Source: JAJPHF01 sp035293805 (lineage in GTDB: Bacteria; Chloroflexota; UBA6077; JAJPHF01). From it: a stretch of DNA of 64,000 bases. Location of the stretch: positions 62,001 to 126,000 of the forward strand of contig DATGMD010000060.1 of NCBI GenBank assembly GCA_035293805.1, written 5' to 3'. A model generated the notes under the pieces. The model made no database searches, was not told the origin of the DNA, and saw only the letters and a list, made by a program, of their open reading frames with translations. Position 1 is the stretch's first letter; each line of letters starts with the position of its first letter. Positions 35,252-43,539 of the stretch are shown here, in pieces. A program made the position numbers and the translations under genes.

Positions 35252-36117
35252 CCATGGACATTCGCGGCCGCACCCTGCGCGGCATCGACGTGCACACCCA
35301 CGTGCCGCGGCGCGGCGGCCTAGCCGCCGATCCCCGCAGCGGCCAGAAAGCGGAGTACTTCAAGAGCCCCACCCTCGGCATGACCGTCGAGGAGATGGCC
35401 GAGCTGTACCGCAAGCTGGAGATGATCGCCGTTGTCTTCGACGTGGACAAGGAGACGACGACCAGCGACCCGTTCGAGGGCAACGACTACGTGGCCGAGG
35501 TGATGCGCCGCTACCCCGACGTGTTCATCGGCTGGGCCAGCGTGGACCCGTGGAAGGGCCAGGCGGGCGTGCAGGAGCTGGAGCGCTCGGTCACGGAGCT
35601 AGGGCTCAGCGGCCTGAAGCTGCACCCGATCACGCAGGCGTTCTTCCCGAACGACGAGCGCTTCTATCCCCTGTATGCGAAGGCCGACGAGCTGGGCATC
35701 CCCGTCATTTTCCACACGGGCCACACGGGCATCGGCGCCGGCACCCCCGGCGGCACCGGCCTGAAGCTCAAGCACAGCCGGCCGATCTACCTCGACGACG
35801 TGGCGGCCGACTTCCCGAACCTGACGATCATCGGCGCCCACCCGTCCTGGCCCTGGCAGGACGAGATGCTGTCCGTGGCGCTCCACAAGGCCAACGTCTA
35901 CATCGATCTGTCCGGCTGGTCGCCCAAGTACTTCTCGCCGTCGCTCATCCAGTACGCGAATACCCTGCTCCAGAACAAGGTGCTGTTCGGCTCCGACTTC
36001 CCGGTCATCAGTCCCGAGCGCTGGCTGGCCGACTTCGCGGCCGCCCCCTTCCGCGACGAGGTGCGCCCGAAGATCCTGCTCGAGAACGCGAAGCGCGTGC
36101 TCAAGCTCGAAGCCTAG
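35248..36117 (+). CDS. Amidohydrolase-2 family hydrolase/decarboxylase
   Basis: A 289-aa TIM-barrel metalloenzyme. Visible metal ligands are DVHTH near residues 15-19, an HP pair (GLKLHPITQ) near 129, a His in FHTGHTG near 158, and GSDFPVISP near 249 with the final Asp. These match the ACMSD / resorcylate decarboxylase family, which act on aromatic or dicarboxylic acids. The gene is inserted between the two halves of the CoA-transferase, coupled by ATGA to the first half. The reaction is unknown. ATG 35248 and a second ATG at 35254 are both possible. Confidence 0.88.
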   Translation: MTMDIRGRTLRGIDVHTHVPRRGGLAADPRSGQKAEYFKSPTLGMTVEEMAELYRKLEMIAVVFDVDKETTTSDPFEGNDYVAEVMRRYPDVFIGWASVDPWKGQAGVQELERSVTELGLSGLKLHPITQAFFPNDERFYPLYAKADELGIPVIFHTGHTGIGAGTPGGTGLKLKHSRPIYLDDVAADFPNLTIIGAHPSWPWQDEMLSVALHKANVYIDLSGWSPKYFSPSLIQYANTLLQNKVLFGSDFPVISPERWLADFAAAPFRDEVRPKILLENAKRVLKLEA

Positions 36118-36132
36118 CCGCGGGAGCGAGCG

Positions 36133-36810
36133 ATGAACAAGGTCTACCCGTCCGCCGACGCCGCGGTGGCCGACGTGCCGGACGGCGCGACGATCATGGT
36201 CGGCGGCTTCGGCAGCGCCGGGGTGCCCGAGACGCTGGTACGGGCCTTGGCGGCGCGGCCGGTGCGCGGCCTGGTGCTGGTGAGCAACGGCACCGGCGAG
36301 GGCGAGAGCGGGCTGGTGCACCTTATCCGCAACCGGCAGGTGCGCAAGGTGCTCGTGTCGTTCCCGGCGCCGGGCCGCTCGCCCGACTTCGAGGCGCAGT
36401 ACACCGCCGGCGAGATCGAGCTGGAGCTGGTGCCCCAGGGCACCCTGGCCGAGCGCATCCGCGCCGGCGGCGCGGGCGTCGCGGCGTTCTACACGCCGAC
36501 CGGCGTCGGCACGCCGCTCGCCGAGGGCAAGGAGCAGCGCGAGTTCGGCGGGCGTATGCACCTCCTCGAGCATGGTCTGCGCGCTGACTTCGCGTTGATC
36601 CGCGCCGAGCGCGCCGATCCGTGGGGCAATCTCGTCTACCGCAAGACCGGCCGCAACTTCAACCCGATGATGGCAACCGCCGCGCGCGTCACCATCGCCG
36701 AGGTCGAGGCGATCGTGCCGGTGGGCAGCCTCGACCCGGAGGCCGTCGTCACGCCGAGCATTTTCGTGCACCGTGTCGTGCTGGCGCCGCGCCAGCGAGA
36801 GGGAGGGTAA
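36133..36810 (+). CDS. CoA-transferase subunit A (3-oxoacid type)
   Basis: A 225-aa alpha subunit. GATIMVGGFGSAGVPETLVRAL near residue 18 is the family signature, LVLVSNGTGEGESG follows near 49, and AAFYTPTGVGTPLAEGKE near 116 is also typical. It pairs with the beta subunit at 34565 to form a heterodimer or heterotetramer in the cytoplasm. The beta-before-alpha order with a foreign gene between them is unusual. ATG 36133 has GGGAGCGAGCG upstream. Confidence 0.92.
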   Translation: MNKVYPSADAAVADVPDGATIMVGGFGSAGVPETLVRALAARPVRGLVLVSNGTGEGESGLVHLIRNRQVRKVLVSFPAPGRSPDFEAQYTAGEIELELVPQGTLAERIRAGGAGVAAFYTPTGVGTPLAEGKEQREFGGRMHLLEHGLRADFALIRAERADPWGNLVYRKTGRNFNPMMATAARVTIAEVEAIVPVGSLDPEAVVTPSIFVHRVVLAPRQREGG

Positions 36811-36811
36811 C

Positions 36812-37552
36812 GTGAGCGGTGAGCCAATCGTCGGTCTGGTAACCCCCGGCGGCGAGGCGGCCGTCCCGGCCGAGGCTGAGCTGTACCCTGGCGTGCGCTT
36901 CATCACGGCGGGGCTGGGCCTCCAGCGGCTGACGCCCGCCGGCTACGACGCCGTCATCGACGGCATCGTCGAGCGCGCGGAAGCGCTCGCCGCGCGGGGC
37001 GCGGTGGCGATCGGCGTCAGCGGCACGTCGCTGACCTTCTACCGCGGCTACGCTTTCCATGAGCAGCTCAAGGAGAGCGTTCGCACCGCAACCGGCCTCC
37101 CCGTCACGACGATGAGCACGGGCGTCGTGGACGGCCTGCGCACGTTCGGCGTCAAGCGGGTCGCCGTCGGCACCGCCTATGCCGACGAGGTCAACCGGCG
37201 CCTGCGCCAGTTCCTGACGGACTCCGGCTTCGAGGTGCTGACGCTAGAGGGCCTGGGCCTGGAGGACTTCGGCGCGCCCGGCCAGGTCACGGAAGACGAG
37301 ATCGTGGCGCTCGGCGAACGCGCCTGCTCGACGGCCCAGGCCGCGACCGGGGCGGCCCCCGACGGGCTGCTCATCTCGTGTGGCGGCCTCCGCACGCTGG
37401 AGCTTACGGCTACGCTCGAAGACTCCTGCGGCGTGCCTGTGGTGTCGAGCCGCCCGGCGTTCATGTGGTCGGTGGCGCGCCTGGTGGGCCAGGCGCAGCC
37501 CGTGCAGGGCTACGGCCGGCTGCTCGCGCAGGGCGCTGGCGCGGCCGCCTGA
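36812..37552 (+). CDS. Arylmalonate-decarboxylase-like enzyme (Asp/Glu racemase superfamily)
   Basis: A 246-aa protein whose blocks match arylmalonate decarboxylase: GTSLTFYRGYAF near residue 70, TTMSTGVVDGLRTFGVKRVA near 100, and the catalytic-cysteine block LLISCGGLRTLE near 189. In the decarboxylase only this one active cysteine is used and its racemase partner cysteine is replaced by Gly, as seen here (GVSGTSL). It may decarboxylate a malonate derivative without cofactor. It is the last gene of the CoA-transferase cluster. GTG 36812 has GGGAGGG upstream, 1 nt after the previous stop. Confidence 0.82.
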   Translation: MSGEPIVGLVTPGGEAAVPAEAELYPGVRFITAGLGLQRLTPAGYDAVIDGIVERAEALAARGAVAIGVSGTSLTFYRGYAFHEQLKESVRTATGLPVTTMSTGVVDGLRTFGVKRVAVGTAYADEVNRRLRQFLTDSGFEVLTLEGLGLEDFGAPGQVTEDEIVALGERACSTAQAATGAAPDGLLISCGGLRTLELTATLEDSCGVPVVSSRPAFMWSVARLVGQAQPVQGYGRLLAQGAGAAA

Positions 37553-37697
37553 CCTCTCTCCCCACAAGAGAGGGGGAGCCGGGGAGGACCTAACCCCCCT
37601 GCCGGCCTTCCCCGCGAAGGAAGGGGGAGAGGACGCCGGGGTGGCTCCGCCGGAAGGCCCCCGTCCCCCTATGGGGGAAGGGGGTGGGGGGAAGGGG

Positions 37698-38186
37698 TCA
37701 CCCCGCGCGCTCCACGACCACGGCGGTGCCATACGCCAGCACCTCGGTCGCGCCCGGCGCCACCTCGTTGGCGTCGTACCGCATGCCTACCACGGCGTTC
37801 GCACCGATTCCCAGGGCGTGGCGCACCATGATCTCGTACGCCTCCTCGCGCGCCTGCTCGCACAGCTCGGTGTACAGCGTGATGTTGCCGCCCACGATCT
37901 GCTGGAGGCTGGCGCCGATCCCGCCGACGACGCCGCGGCTGCGGACCGTGATGCCGCGCACGATCCCCAGGTACTGCACGATTCGATAGCCCACGAAGTC
38001 GCCGCCGGTGGTCACGAGCACCGCCGGCGGCATGCCCACCGCCTCGGCGTGTGCGGGGTGGCCGACGAGGGCGGCGCCACAGCGGCTGCACGTGCTCGCC
38101 GTAGGCGGATTCAAGGTGCCGCACATTTGGCACGGTTCGTCCGGCGGCGCAGCCGGCGCCGAGTCGGGAGGGTGCGCGCTGGCCAT
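37698..38186 (-). CDS. YbjQ/UPF0145 protein with N-terminal zinc ribbon
   Basis: A 162-aa protein. Residues 18-41 contain a CxxC-x8-CxxC zinc ribbon (CQMCG...CSRCG). Residues ~55-160 are a YbjQ heavy-metal-binding domain (TTGGDFVGYRIVQYLGIVRG, GIGANAVVGMRYDAN). YbjQ proteins form pentamers; function unclear. ATG 38186 has GAGAGGAC upstream. It lies at the end of a three-gene minus-strand run (maleate-isomerase-like, GIY-YIG-like, this gene). Confidence 0.82.
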   Translation of the reverse strand: MASAHPPDSAPAAPPDEPCQMCGTLNPPTASTCSRCGAALVGHPAHAEAVGMPPAVLVTTGGDFVGYRIVQYLGIVRGITVRSRGVVGGIGASLQQIVGGNITLYTELCEQAREEAYEIMVRHALGIGANAVVGMRYDANEVAPGATEVLAYGTAVVVERAG

Positions 38187-38199
38187 CGCTATGTCCTCT

Positions 38200-38760
38200 C
38201 TAAGCGAGCGGCGTATCTGACACGGTGGCGGATGACGCTCTCGCCTCACGAGCAGAGCTGGGTGCGGCGTATTGCCCCAGGATGGGCTGCGCTGGGACCA
38301 TCTCTTCCGGTAGTGGACGGGCGAGCGACAGCCGCGTGAGGCCGGGCCAAAGCCCGGCCAGCGGCGGCCGGCGAGGGAACGAGACGAGGTGGCCGGGGCA
38401 GCGACAGTCCGAGCTGCCGAAGCCCGTGCACCGGGCGGCGCCCGGCAAGCCAGCGAGCGCCGCCGCCAGCGCGCACTCTGCGCGGGCGCTCCCCAGCACC
38501 ACCCACAGCTCCGCCAGTCGGCCGGCACGGCGCAGCACGTCCACGTGCCAGCGGACCGGGCGGCCCGGCGCCAGGTGATGCCGCAGGCGGGCGCCCAGGC
38601 CGCCCCGCGCGCTGCCGGCGTAGACGTGCCAGCCCCTTGCGAAGCGCCGCGCGCCCAGGCGTCCCACCGTCAAGACCGCGCTGTGATCGGTGCGGATCAC
38701 CAGCAGGTAGCTCCCCGGCGCGGGCGGGACCCCCGCCGCCGGCTCAGGCGGGGACCCCAC
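38200..38760 (-). CDS. DUF123 / GIY-YIG nuclease-family protein
   Basis: A 186-aa protein. APGSYLLVIR near residue 14, the VYAGSARGGLGARLRHHL block near 46, RWHVDVLRRAG near 69, and GFGSSDCRCPGHLVSF near 110 match DUF123, a GIY-YIG-like fold found alone or fused to endonuclease III. The Cys pair and His in the last block may bind metal. Function is unknown, possibly nucleic-acid binding. GTG 38760 overlaps the end of the upstream gene by 17 nt. The C-terminal 50 residues are low-complexity. Confidence 0.75.
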   Translation of the reverse strand: MGSPPEPAAGVPPAPGSYLLVIRTDHSAVLTVGRLGARRFARGWHVYAGSARGGLGARLRHHLAPGRPVRWHVDVLRRAGRLAELWVVLGSARAECALAAALAGLPGAARCTGFGSSDCRCPGHLVSFPRRPPLAGLWPGLTRLSLARPLPEEMVPAQPILGQYAAPSSAREARASSATVSDTPLA

Positions 38761-39490
38761 TGGGCTCCGCCAGCAGGCGCCCGAGGCCCGGCACGGCGTC
38801 TGGCACGCCGATCCGCCGCAGCGCGTGCCAGAGCGACGCCTGGTTGCTCGCCACGACCGGCTTGCCAGTGGCCGCCTCCAGCTCCTCGATAACCTCGAAG
38901 GCCCGAATGTTGGTGCAGCTCAGGAAGTAGCCGTCGGCCCGCTCGTCCAGGCGCTCCATCACTCGCTCGTACCAAGCGTCGGGCGGATAGCTGATGTAGG
39001 CGTCGCTGCCTGGCAGATTGAGGCCGTGGGCAGCCAGCACCTCGAAGCCGTTGCCCGTGAGAAACTCCACCTCGTGGGCGTTGGTCTCGTCGCTGTACGG
39101 GCTCAGCAGCACGAAGCGCCGCACGTCGAGCGCGCGCAGCGCCGCCGCGACCGCGGTGGCGGTCGTCGTCGCGGGCACGCCGGTGGCGTCGCGGATGGCG
39201 CTGGCGATCGCCTCGTCGGCGCCCGGCCCCCCCTCCATGCTGTTCGCCGTGCAATGAAACAGGATCAGGTCGACTTTGGCGTCGGCCAGCATGGTGGCGG
39301 CGCCGCGGATGCGCTCCAGCGTCTCTAGCGGCGGCGCGTGGTAGGCGCCGGTCATGCGCAGTCGCGTCGTGTGAAACTGCACGCCGGGCGGGCTGTAGCG
39401 CGTCAACTGGGGCTCGCTGAGGCGGTTGCTCGACGGGATAATCAGGCCAATACGGCCGCGCGACCCATCGAGCTGCACGGGGTCAGGCAT
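38744..39490 (-). CDS. Maleate isomerase-like protein (Asp/Glu racemase superfamily)
   Basis: A 248-aa protein resembling maleate cis-trans isomerase. It has the N-terminal block RIGLIIPSSNRLSEPQ near residue 12, and two active-site cysteines in LFHCTANSMEGG near 79 and YFLSCTNIRAFEVI near 191. The pair of cysteines sets it apart from the one-cysteine enzyme at 36812. It may isomerise maleate to fumarate or handle a related dicarboxylate. ATG 39490 has GGGAG upstream. It is divergent from the creatininase gene. Confidence 0.85.
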   Translation of the reverse strand: MPDPVQLDGSRGRIGLIIPSSNRLSEPQLTRYSPPGVQFHTTRLRMTGAYHAPPLETLERIRGAATMLADAKVDLILFHCTANSMEGGPGADEAIASAIRDATGVPATTTATAVAAALRALDVRRFVLLSPYSDETNAHEVEFLTGNGFEVLAAHGLNLPGSDAYISYPPDAWYERVMERLDERADGYFLSCTNIRAFEVIEELEAATGKPVVASNQASLWHALRRIGVPDAVPGLGRLLAEPSGVPA

Positions 39491-39730
39491 GGGGGAGCCG
39501 CTCCCTTCCGCGGCCCGTAGCGCGTCCGGCCGCCGGGGGGCCGCACCCAGCAGCAGCTCGGCCCACGGGCGGTGGCCCGCGTCGCTATTATGCGTCGGCC
39601 GGCGCCGTTCGGGGTAGGCGATGGCGAATTAAGCCTTGGTTCGGCGCTACAATGTTCCCGTGCCACCGCGGCGAGCCGCCGGCCAAGCTGCTCCCGCCGC
39701 CAGTCGGACGCCTGTCGAAAGGATCGCCTC

Positions 39731-40576
39731 ATGGCTACCGCTCGTCCCTCCGTGTGGCTGCAAGACCTGACCTGGGAAGAGGTCGAGGCGTACCTGAAGA
39801 CCGACGACATCATCATCTGGCCAATTGGTGCCACCGAGCAGCACGGGCCGGCCGGCCCGCTGGGCGTCGATTCCTTCGTGGCCAACGCGCTGGCCGAGGA
39901 CGCCGCGAAGGAGACAGGCGTGCTCTGCGTGCCGCCGCTCTGGTACGGCGATTCGGCGCACCACCTGGGGTTCGCCGGCACGATCTCGCTGCGCACCGAG
40001 ACGCTGGCACTGGTGATGCAGGATGTCATCCGCTCGCTGGAGAAGCACGGCTTTCGCAAGATCCTGTGCATCAACGGCAACAAGAGCGCGAACCTGCCGG
40101 CCATGTTCAGCGCTGCTAAGAACCTGCGCGAGTTCGAGATGCCGCACGTCTTCATCGCGGTGATCGACCCGATGAAGATGGCCCGGGGGATCGCGCCGCA
40201 GATCAAGGAGAGCCCCGAGCACCACGGCGGCGAGCTAGAGCTGTCGCACGTCTGGTACAAGTTCCCCGGCCTGATCCGCGAGGACAAGCTGACCGAAGGC
40301 CTGGTGCCGTTCGGCGAGGTGTTCGGCGAGTTCTCGCACAACGACCTGCTAGCCGGCGGCGGCGATACGATCGACATCCCCTGGACCAGCGGCGAGCAGC
40401 GCGCCTTCGCTCCCACCGGGGCGTTCACGCCCTCCGCCAAGGCGTCGCCTGAGAAGGGGAAGCGCTACCATGAGTACCAGGTCGCGGTAATCGTGCGGTT
40501 CATCAACTGGCTCCGCCAGTACCGCGGCCCCATCGGCCATACCGACGCGGCCGCGCGCTCGCTCCCGGCGCGATAG
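39731..40576 (+). CDS. Creatininase-family amidohydrolase
   Basis: A 281-aa protein with the creatininase block IWPIGATEQHGPAGPLGVDS near residues 34-54, which supplies metal ligands Glu, His and Asp. Further ligands are expected in GDSAHHLGF near 80 and HHGGELELS near 163. The family hydrolyses cyclic or linear amides such as creatinine or formamides. The ATG at 39731 has AAAGGA upstream; a -10-like TACAAT lies at 39648 without a fitting -35. It starts a plus-strand run with the bicupin and binding-protein genes. Confidence 0.87.
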   Translation: MATARPSVWLQDLTWEEVEAYLKTDDIIIWPIGATEQHGPAGPLGVDSFVANALAEDAAKETGVLCVPPLWYGDSAHHLGFAGTISLRTETLALVMQDVIRSLEKHGFRKILCINGNKSANLPAMFSAAKNLREFEMPHVFIAVIDPMKMARGIAPQIKESPEHHGGELELSHVWYKFPGLIREDKLTEGLVPFGEVFGEFSHNDLLAGGGDTIDIPWTSGEQRAFAPTGAFTPSAKASPEKGKRYHEYQVAVIVRFINWLRQYRGPIGHTDAAARSLPAR

Positions 40577-40672
40577 CGCGGCGCCCCCGGGCGGGCTCGG
40601 CCGGCCCTGCCGCTCCGGCGCTGAGCCGGTCGGCGGCCCGTCGCGATGGCGCCGATCGAGAGGAGACCGATC

Positions 40673-41629
40673 ATGCAAGCACCCCCGAGTGGCGCGACGG
40701 CCCTGGCCGCTGAGCTTGCGGCGCACGTGGCTCGCTATACGAGCAAGGTGTGGGACTGGGACGCCTTTCCCGCGAGTCGCGGTTTCCCGGAGCTGGAGCG
40801 GGCGCAGATGCGGTACGTCGGCTCCGGCGGCTCGCCGAAGACCGATCCCACGACGTTTCCGCCGGAGCACTTCACCTGTAGTCTCATCTACCAGGAGCGC
40901 GACCGGTACGCGGCGGTCCACGCCCACCAGGTGGAAGAGCTGTTCCTGGTCCATACGGGCCAGCTCACCGTCACCTTCGACTACGACGACGCCACGGTCG
41001 ACCTAGTCCTCGGGCCGCGCGACTGTGTCCTGAACCCGCCCGGGCGGGCGCACGGCTTCCGCAACGACGGCCCGGGGCCCGTGGTGTCGCAGACGATGGT
41101 CGCCATCGCCGATCGGTCACCCCTCCCCACCTACAAGAGCCACCCGAGCAACCACGCGGGCGCCCAGCCGCCCGCGCCGCCCCCGATCGCCGATCCCGGC
41201 GACCCGCGCGTGCAGGACGCCCTACGCCACGTCGTGCGCGCCAGCCAGGTGCGCCCGCAGTGGGAGCCGCTGCCGAGCGGGAGCCAGCTCGCGCGCCTCC
41301 CCTACGTCATGCCCCGGGCGCTCGGGGGGGTGGTCGAGCCGCTGCATTTCAGTCTGGAGCTGCTGCACCTGCCGGTTGGCGCCGCCACGCCTAACTATCG
41401 CCACGAGTACGAGACCGCCTTCATGGTGTTCGAGGGCGTGCTGGACGTGGCCTGGACGGATGGCGGCGATGAGGCCGCCGAGGCCCGTCTCGGTCCCCGC
41501 GACCTCGTCCTCGTCCCGGCCGGCCAGCGGCACGCGCTGCGCAATAGCGACCTTGGCCCCGCGCTAGCGGCTGCCATCCTGGGCACGCCGGCGCCGGCCG
41601 CCGGCTTGTGGCGGGCGGGGGACAGCTAG
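40673..41629 (+). CDS. Bicupin dioxygenase-like protein
   Basis: A 318-aa protein with two cupin domains. Domain 1 keeps HAHQVEEL near residue 84 and a later His in RAHGFRN, the ligands of an iron cupin. Domain 2 has RHEYETAFMVFEGVLDVAW near residue 243, which keeps His and Glu only partly. The layout matches gentisate-dioxygenase-like proteins, though no specific substrate motif was seen. It follows the creatininase gene, before a binding-protein gene. ATG 40673 has GAGAGGAGA upstream. Confidence 0.8.
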   Translation: MQAPPSGATALAAELAAHVARYTSKVWDWDAFPASRGFPELERAQMRYVGSGGSPKTDPTTFPPEHFTCSLIYQERDRYAAVHAHQVEELFLVHTGQLTVTFDYDDATVDLVLGPRDCVLNPPGRAHGFRNDGPGPVVSQTMVAIADRSPLPTYKSHPSNHAGAQPPAPPPIADPGDPRVQDALRHVVRASQVRPQWEPLPSGSQLARLPYVMPRALGGVVEPLHFSLELLHLPVGAATPNYRHEYETAFMVFEGVLDVAWTDGGDEAAEARLGPRDLVLVPAGQRHALRNSDLGPALAAAILGTPAPAAGLWRAGDS

Positions 41630-41685
41630 GCTGTCGTCCGCTCGGCGCTCCCGTTCCCGCCAACAGGCCAGACAGGAGGTCGGCC

Positions 41686-42840
41686 ATGACCGAGGGGCCA
41701 GCGACCCCAGCCTTTTCCCGCCGACCCGGCGGCCGCGTGCCGCGCCGCCACCTGCTCACGAACGCCGCACGGCTGCTCGGCGCCGGGGCCGCCTGGAGCC
41801 TCGCTGCCTGCGCGGGTGGCGGCGCGCGCGGCAATTCGGCGGCTCCGCCGGCGACCGGTCAGGCCGCGCCGTCGCCGGCCGCGCCCGGCCGCACGACCCC
41901 CGCCAGCAGAGTGCGGGTCGGCGTGCTGGGCCTCACGGCGGAAGCCGGCATCTACGCGGCGATGGCCCAGGGCTATTTCCAGCAGGCCGGCATCGACATC
42001 GACCTGGTGCGCTTCGATTCCGTGACGAAGGCCATTCCGTCCCTCGGCACCAACCAGATCGAAGTGGGCGCCGGCTCGATCGGCGCGTCCTTCTTCAACG
42101 CCGTCGAGCGCGGCGTCGACGTCCGCATCGTCGGCCCGCAGACCGAGGCGAAGGGGGATCGCGGCTCGCTCTGGTTCGTCGTCCGCAAGGATCTCGTCGA
42201 CAGCGGCAAGTTCGCCGACTACGCCGACTTCAAGGGGCTGACCGTGGCCCTGCCGTCGCGGGGCGGGAGCAACGAGTACCAGCTCGACGAGTCGCTCAAG
42301 CGCGGCGGCTTGGGGCCCGGCGACGTGAACGTCGTCGAGCTGGCCTTTCCCGACATGGTGCCCGCCCTGCAGAACAAACAGCTCGACGTGGCCCAGATCA
42401 GCGAGCCCCCGGCCACTATCGCGGTGGACCAGGGTATCGGCGTCAAGTGGCGCATCGCGTCGGCGTGGGCGCCGGAGTTCCAGCTCACCTACTTGCTGTA
42501 CAGCCCCCAGTTCCGCACGGCGCAGGCCGATGTTGGCAAGCGCTGGATGGTCGCGTATCTGCAGGGCGCGCGCTGGTACGAGCGTGCCGTGGCCGGCGGC
42601 CCCGAGCGCGACCAGCTCTTCCAGATCATCGCGGAGTACACGTCGGTGAAGGACACCGCACTGCTCAGCCGCATGAGCTTCACGACCATGCCGGTGAATG
42701 GCGAGATCCTCACCGACGACATCGTGGCGCAGGCTCGCTGGGCCCAGGAACGTGGCTACACCAGCGCCCAGCCATCGCTCGACCAGATGATCGACCCGCA
42801 GTTCGTGGAGGCGGCCGTGGCCCAGCTCGGAAAGACGTAG
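41686..42840 (+). CDS. NMT1/THI5-type ABC substrate-binding lipoprotein
   Basis: A 384-aa binding protein. The signal reads RRHLLTNAARLLGAGAAWSLAACAGG; the RR pair suggests Tat export and AAC forms a lipobox. An Ala/Ser/Pro-rich linker and then a two-lobed SsuA/THI5 fold (VRVGVLGLTAEAGIYAAMAQGYFQQAGI near 77) follow. The usual ligand is a sulfonate, pyrimidine or aromatic compound. No ABC permease or ATPase gene is next to it. AGGAGG is 5-6 nt before ATG 41686. Confidence 0.85.
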   Translation: MTEGPATPAFSRRPGGRVPRRHLLTNAARLLGAGAAWSLAACAGGGARGNSAAPPATGQAAPSPAAPGRTTPASRVRVGVLGLTAEAGIYAAMAQGYFQQAGIDIDLVRFDSVTKAIPSLGTNQIEVGAGSIGASFFNAVERGVDVRIVGPQTEAKGDRGSLWFVVRKDLVDSGKFADYADFKGLTVALPSRGGSNEYQLDESLKRGGLGPGDVNVVELAFPDMVPALQNKQLDVAQISEPPATIAVDQGIGVKWRIASAWAPEFQLTYLLYSPQFRTAQADVGKRWMVAYLQGARWYERAVAGGPERDQLFQIIAEYTSVKDTALLSRMSFTTMPVNGEILTDDIVAQARWAQERGYTSAQPSLDQMIDPQFVEAAVAQLGKT

Positions 42841-42968
42841 CCCGCCCTGGCGGGCGTGGCTGGCGCCCGAGGGGCGCGCTGGCCACCGCCGGCGAGGGAT
42901 AGCGGCGCTGGCGCGACTCAACCGGGCCGCCGCCCGCGCAAATGGCGGGCGGGGAAAGGGAGGCGGGC

Positions 42969-43499
42969 GTGTTTGATCGGCGATCGCGGCTCGTCGGCGT
43001 CTTGTGCGGGGTGCTGGGCGCAGCGCTCCTCGGCCAGGGGCTAACCCATAGCCTGGCGGACGCGCAGCAGCCCGGGCCAGGGCCTCGGCCAGACCAGCTG
43101 GAGATCCAGGACCTCAACTGGGGCAACTGGCAGCCACGGGTAGGTTTCTCGCAGGCGGCGAGCGTGAGGGGGCCAGGCCGCTGGCTCTTCCTGTCGGGCG
43201 CTGGCTCCGAGGAGGAGCAGGAGGGCGAGGTCCAGTACCCGGGCGACTTCATGGCGCAATGCCGCTACGCGTGGAGCACCATCAACCGCATTCTTGAGCG
43301 CGAGGGCGGCTCGCCGAGCAACATTGTCCGCGTCGTAACCTACGTGACCGACCCGCGGACTCTCGCGCAGAACAACGCGTGCAAGAAGGAGGTCTTTGGC
43401 GACGGCCCATATCCGCCGCACACCTTCTTGAACGTGAGCCAGCTGGCGATCCCCGGCATGGTGATCGAGGTCGAGGTGACCGCCGTTCTCCCCGACTGA
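42969..43499 (+). CDS. Exported RidA-family protein
   Basis: A 176-aa protein. Residues 1-35 are a signal (LVGVLCGVLGAALLGQGL), and the rest is a RidA/YjgF fold with SQAASVRGPGRWLFLSGAG, NIVRVVTYVTDPRTL and IPGMVIEVEVTAVLP. In active RidA the block before the last strand carries an Arg that binds the imine acid; here the aligned block reads YPPHTFLNVSQLAI, so that Arg appears replaced. Imine deaminase activity is therefore doubtful. The GTG at 42969 follows GGGAGG. Confidence 0.78.
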   Translation: MFDRRSRLVGVLCGVLGAALLGQGLTHSLADAQQPGPGPRPDQLEIQDLNWGNWQPRVGFSQAASVRGPGRWLFLSGAGSEEEQEGEVQYPGDFMAQCRYAWSTINRILEREGGSPSNIVRVVTYVTDPRTLAQNNACKKEVFGDGPYPPHTFLNVSQLAIPGMVIEVEVTAVLPD

Positions 43500-43539
43500 G
43501 CCGCGTCCCCCGGCGTGAGGGGCGCGGGGCGCTCACCGG

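Noticed and set aside
35599..36906. 435-codon minus-strand frame across the CoA-transferase A gene
   Set aside because: No family motif and opposite to two well-defined enzymes with good ribosome sites.
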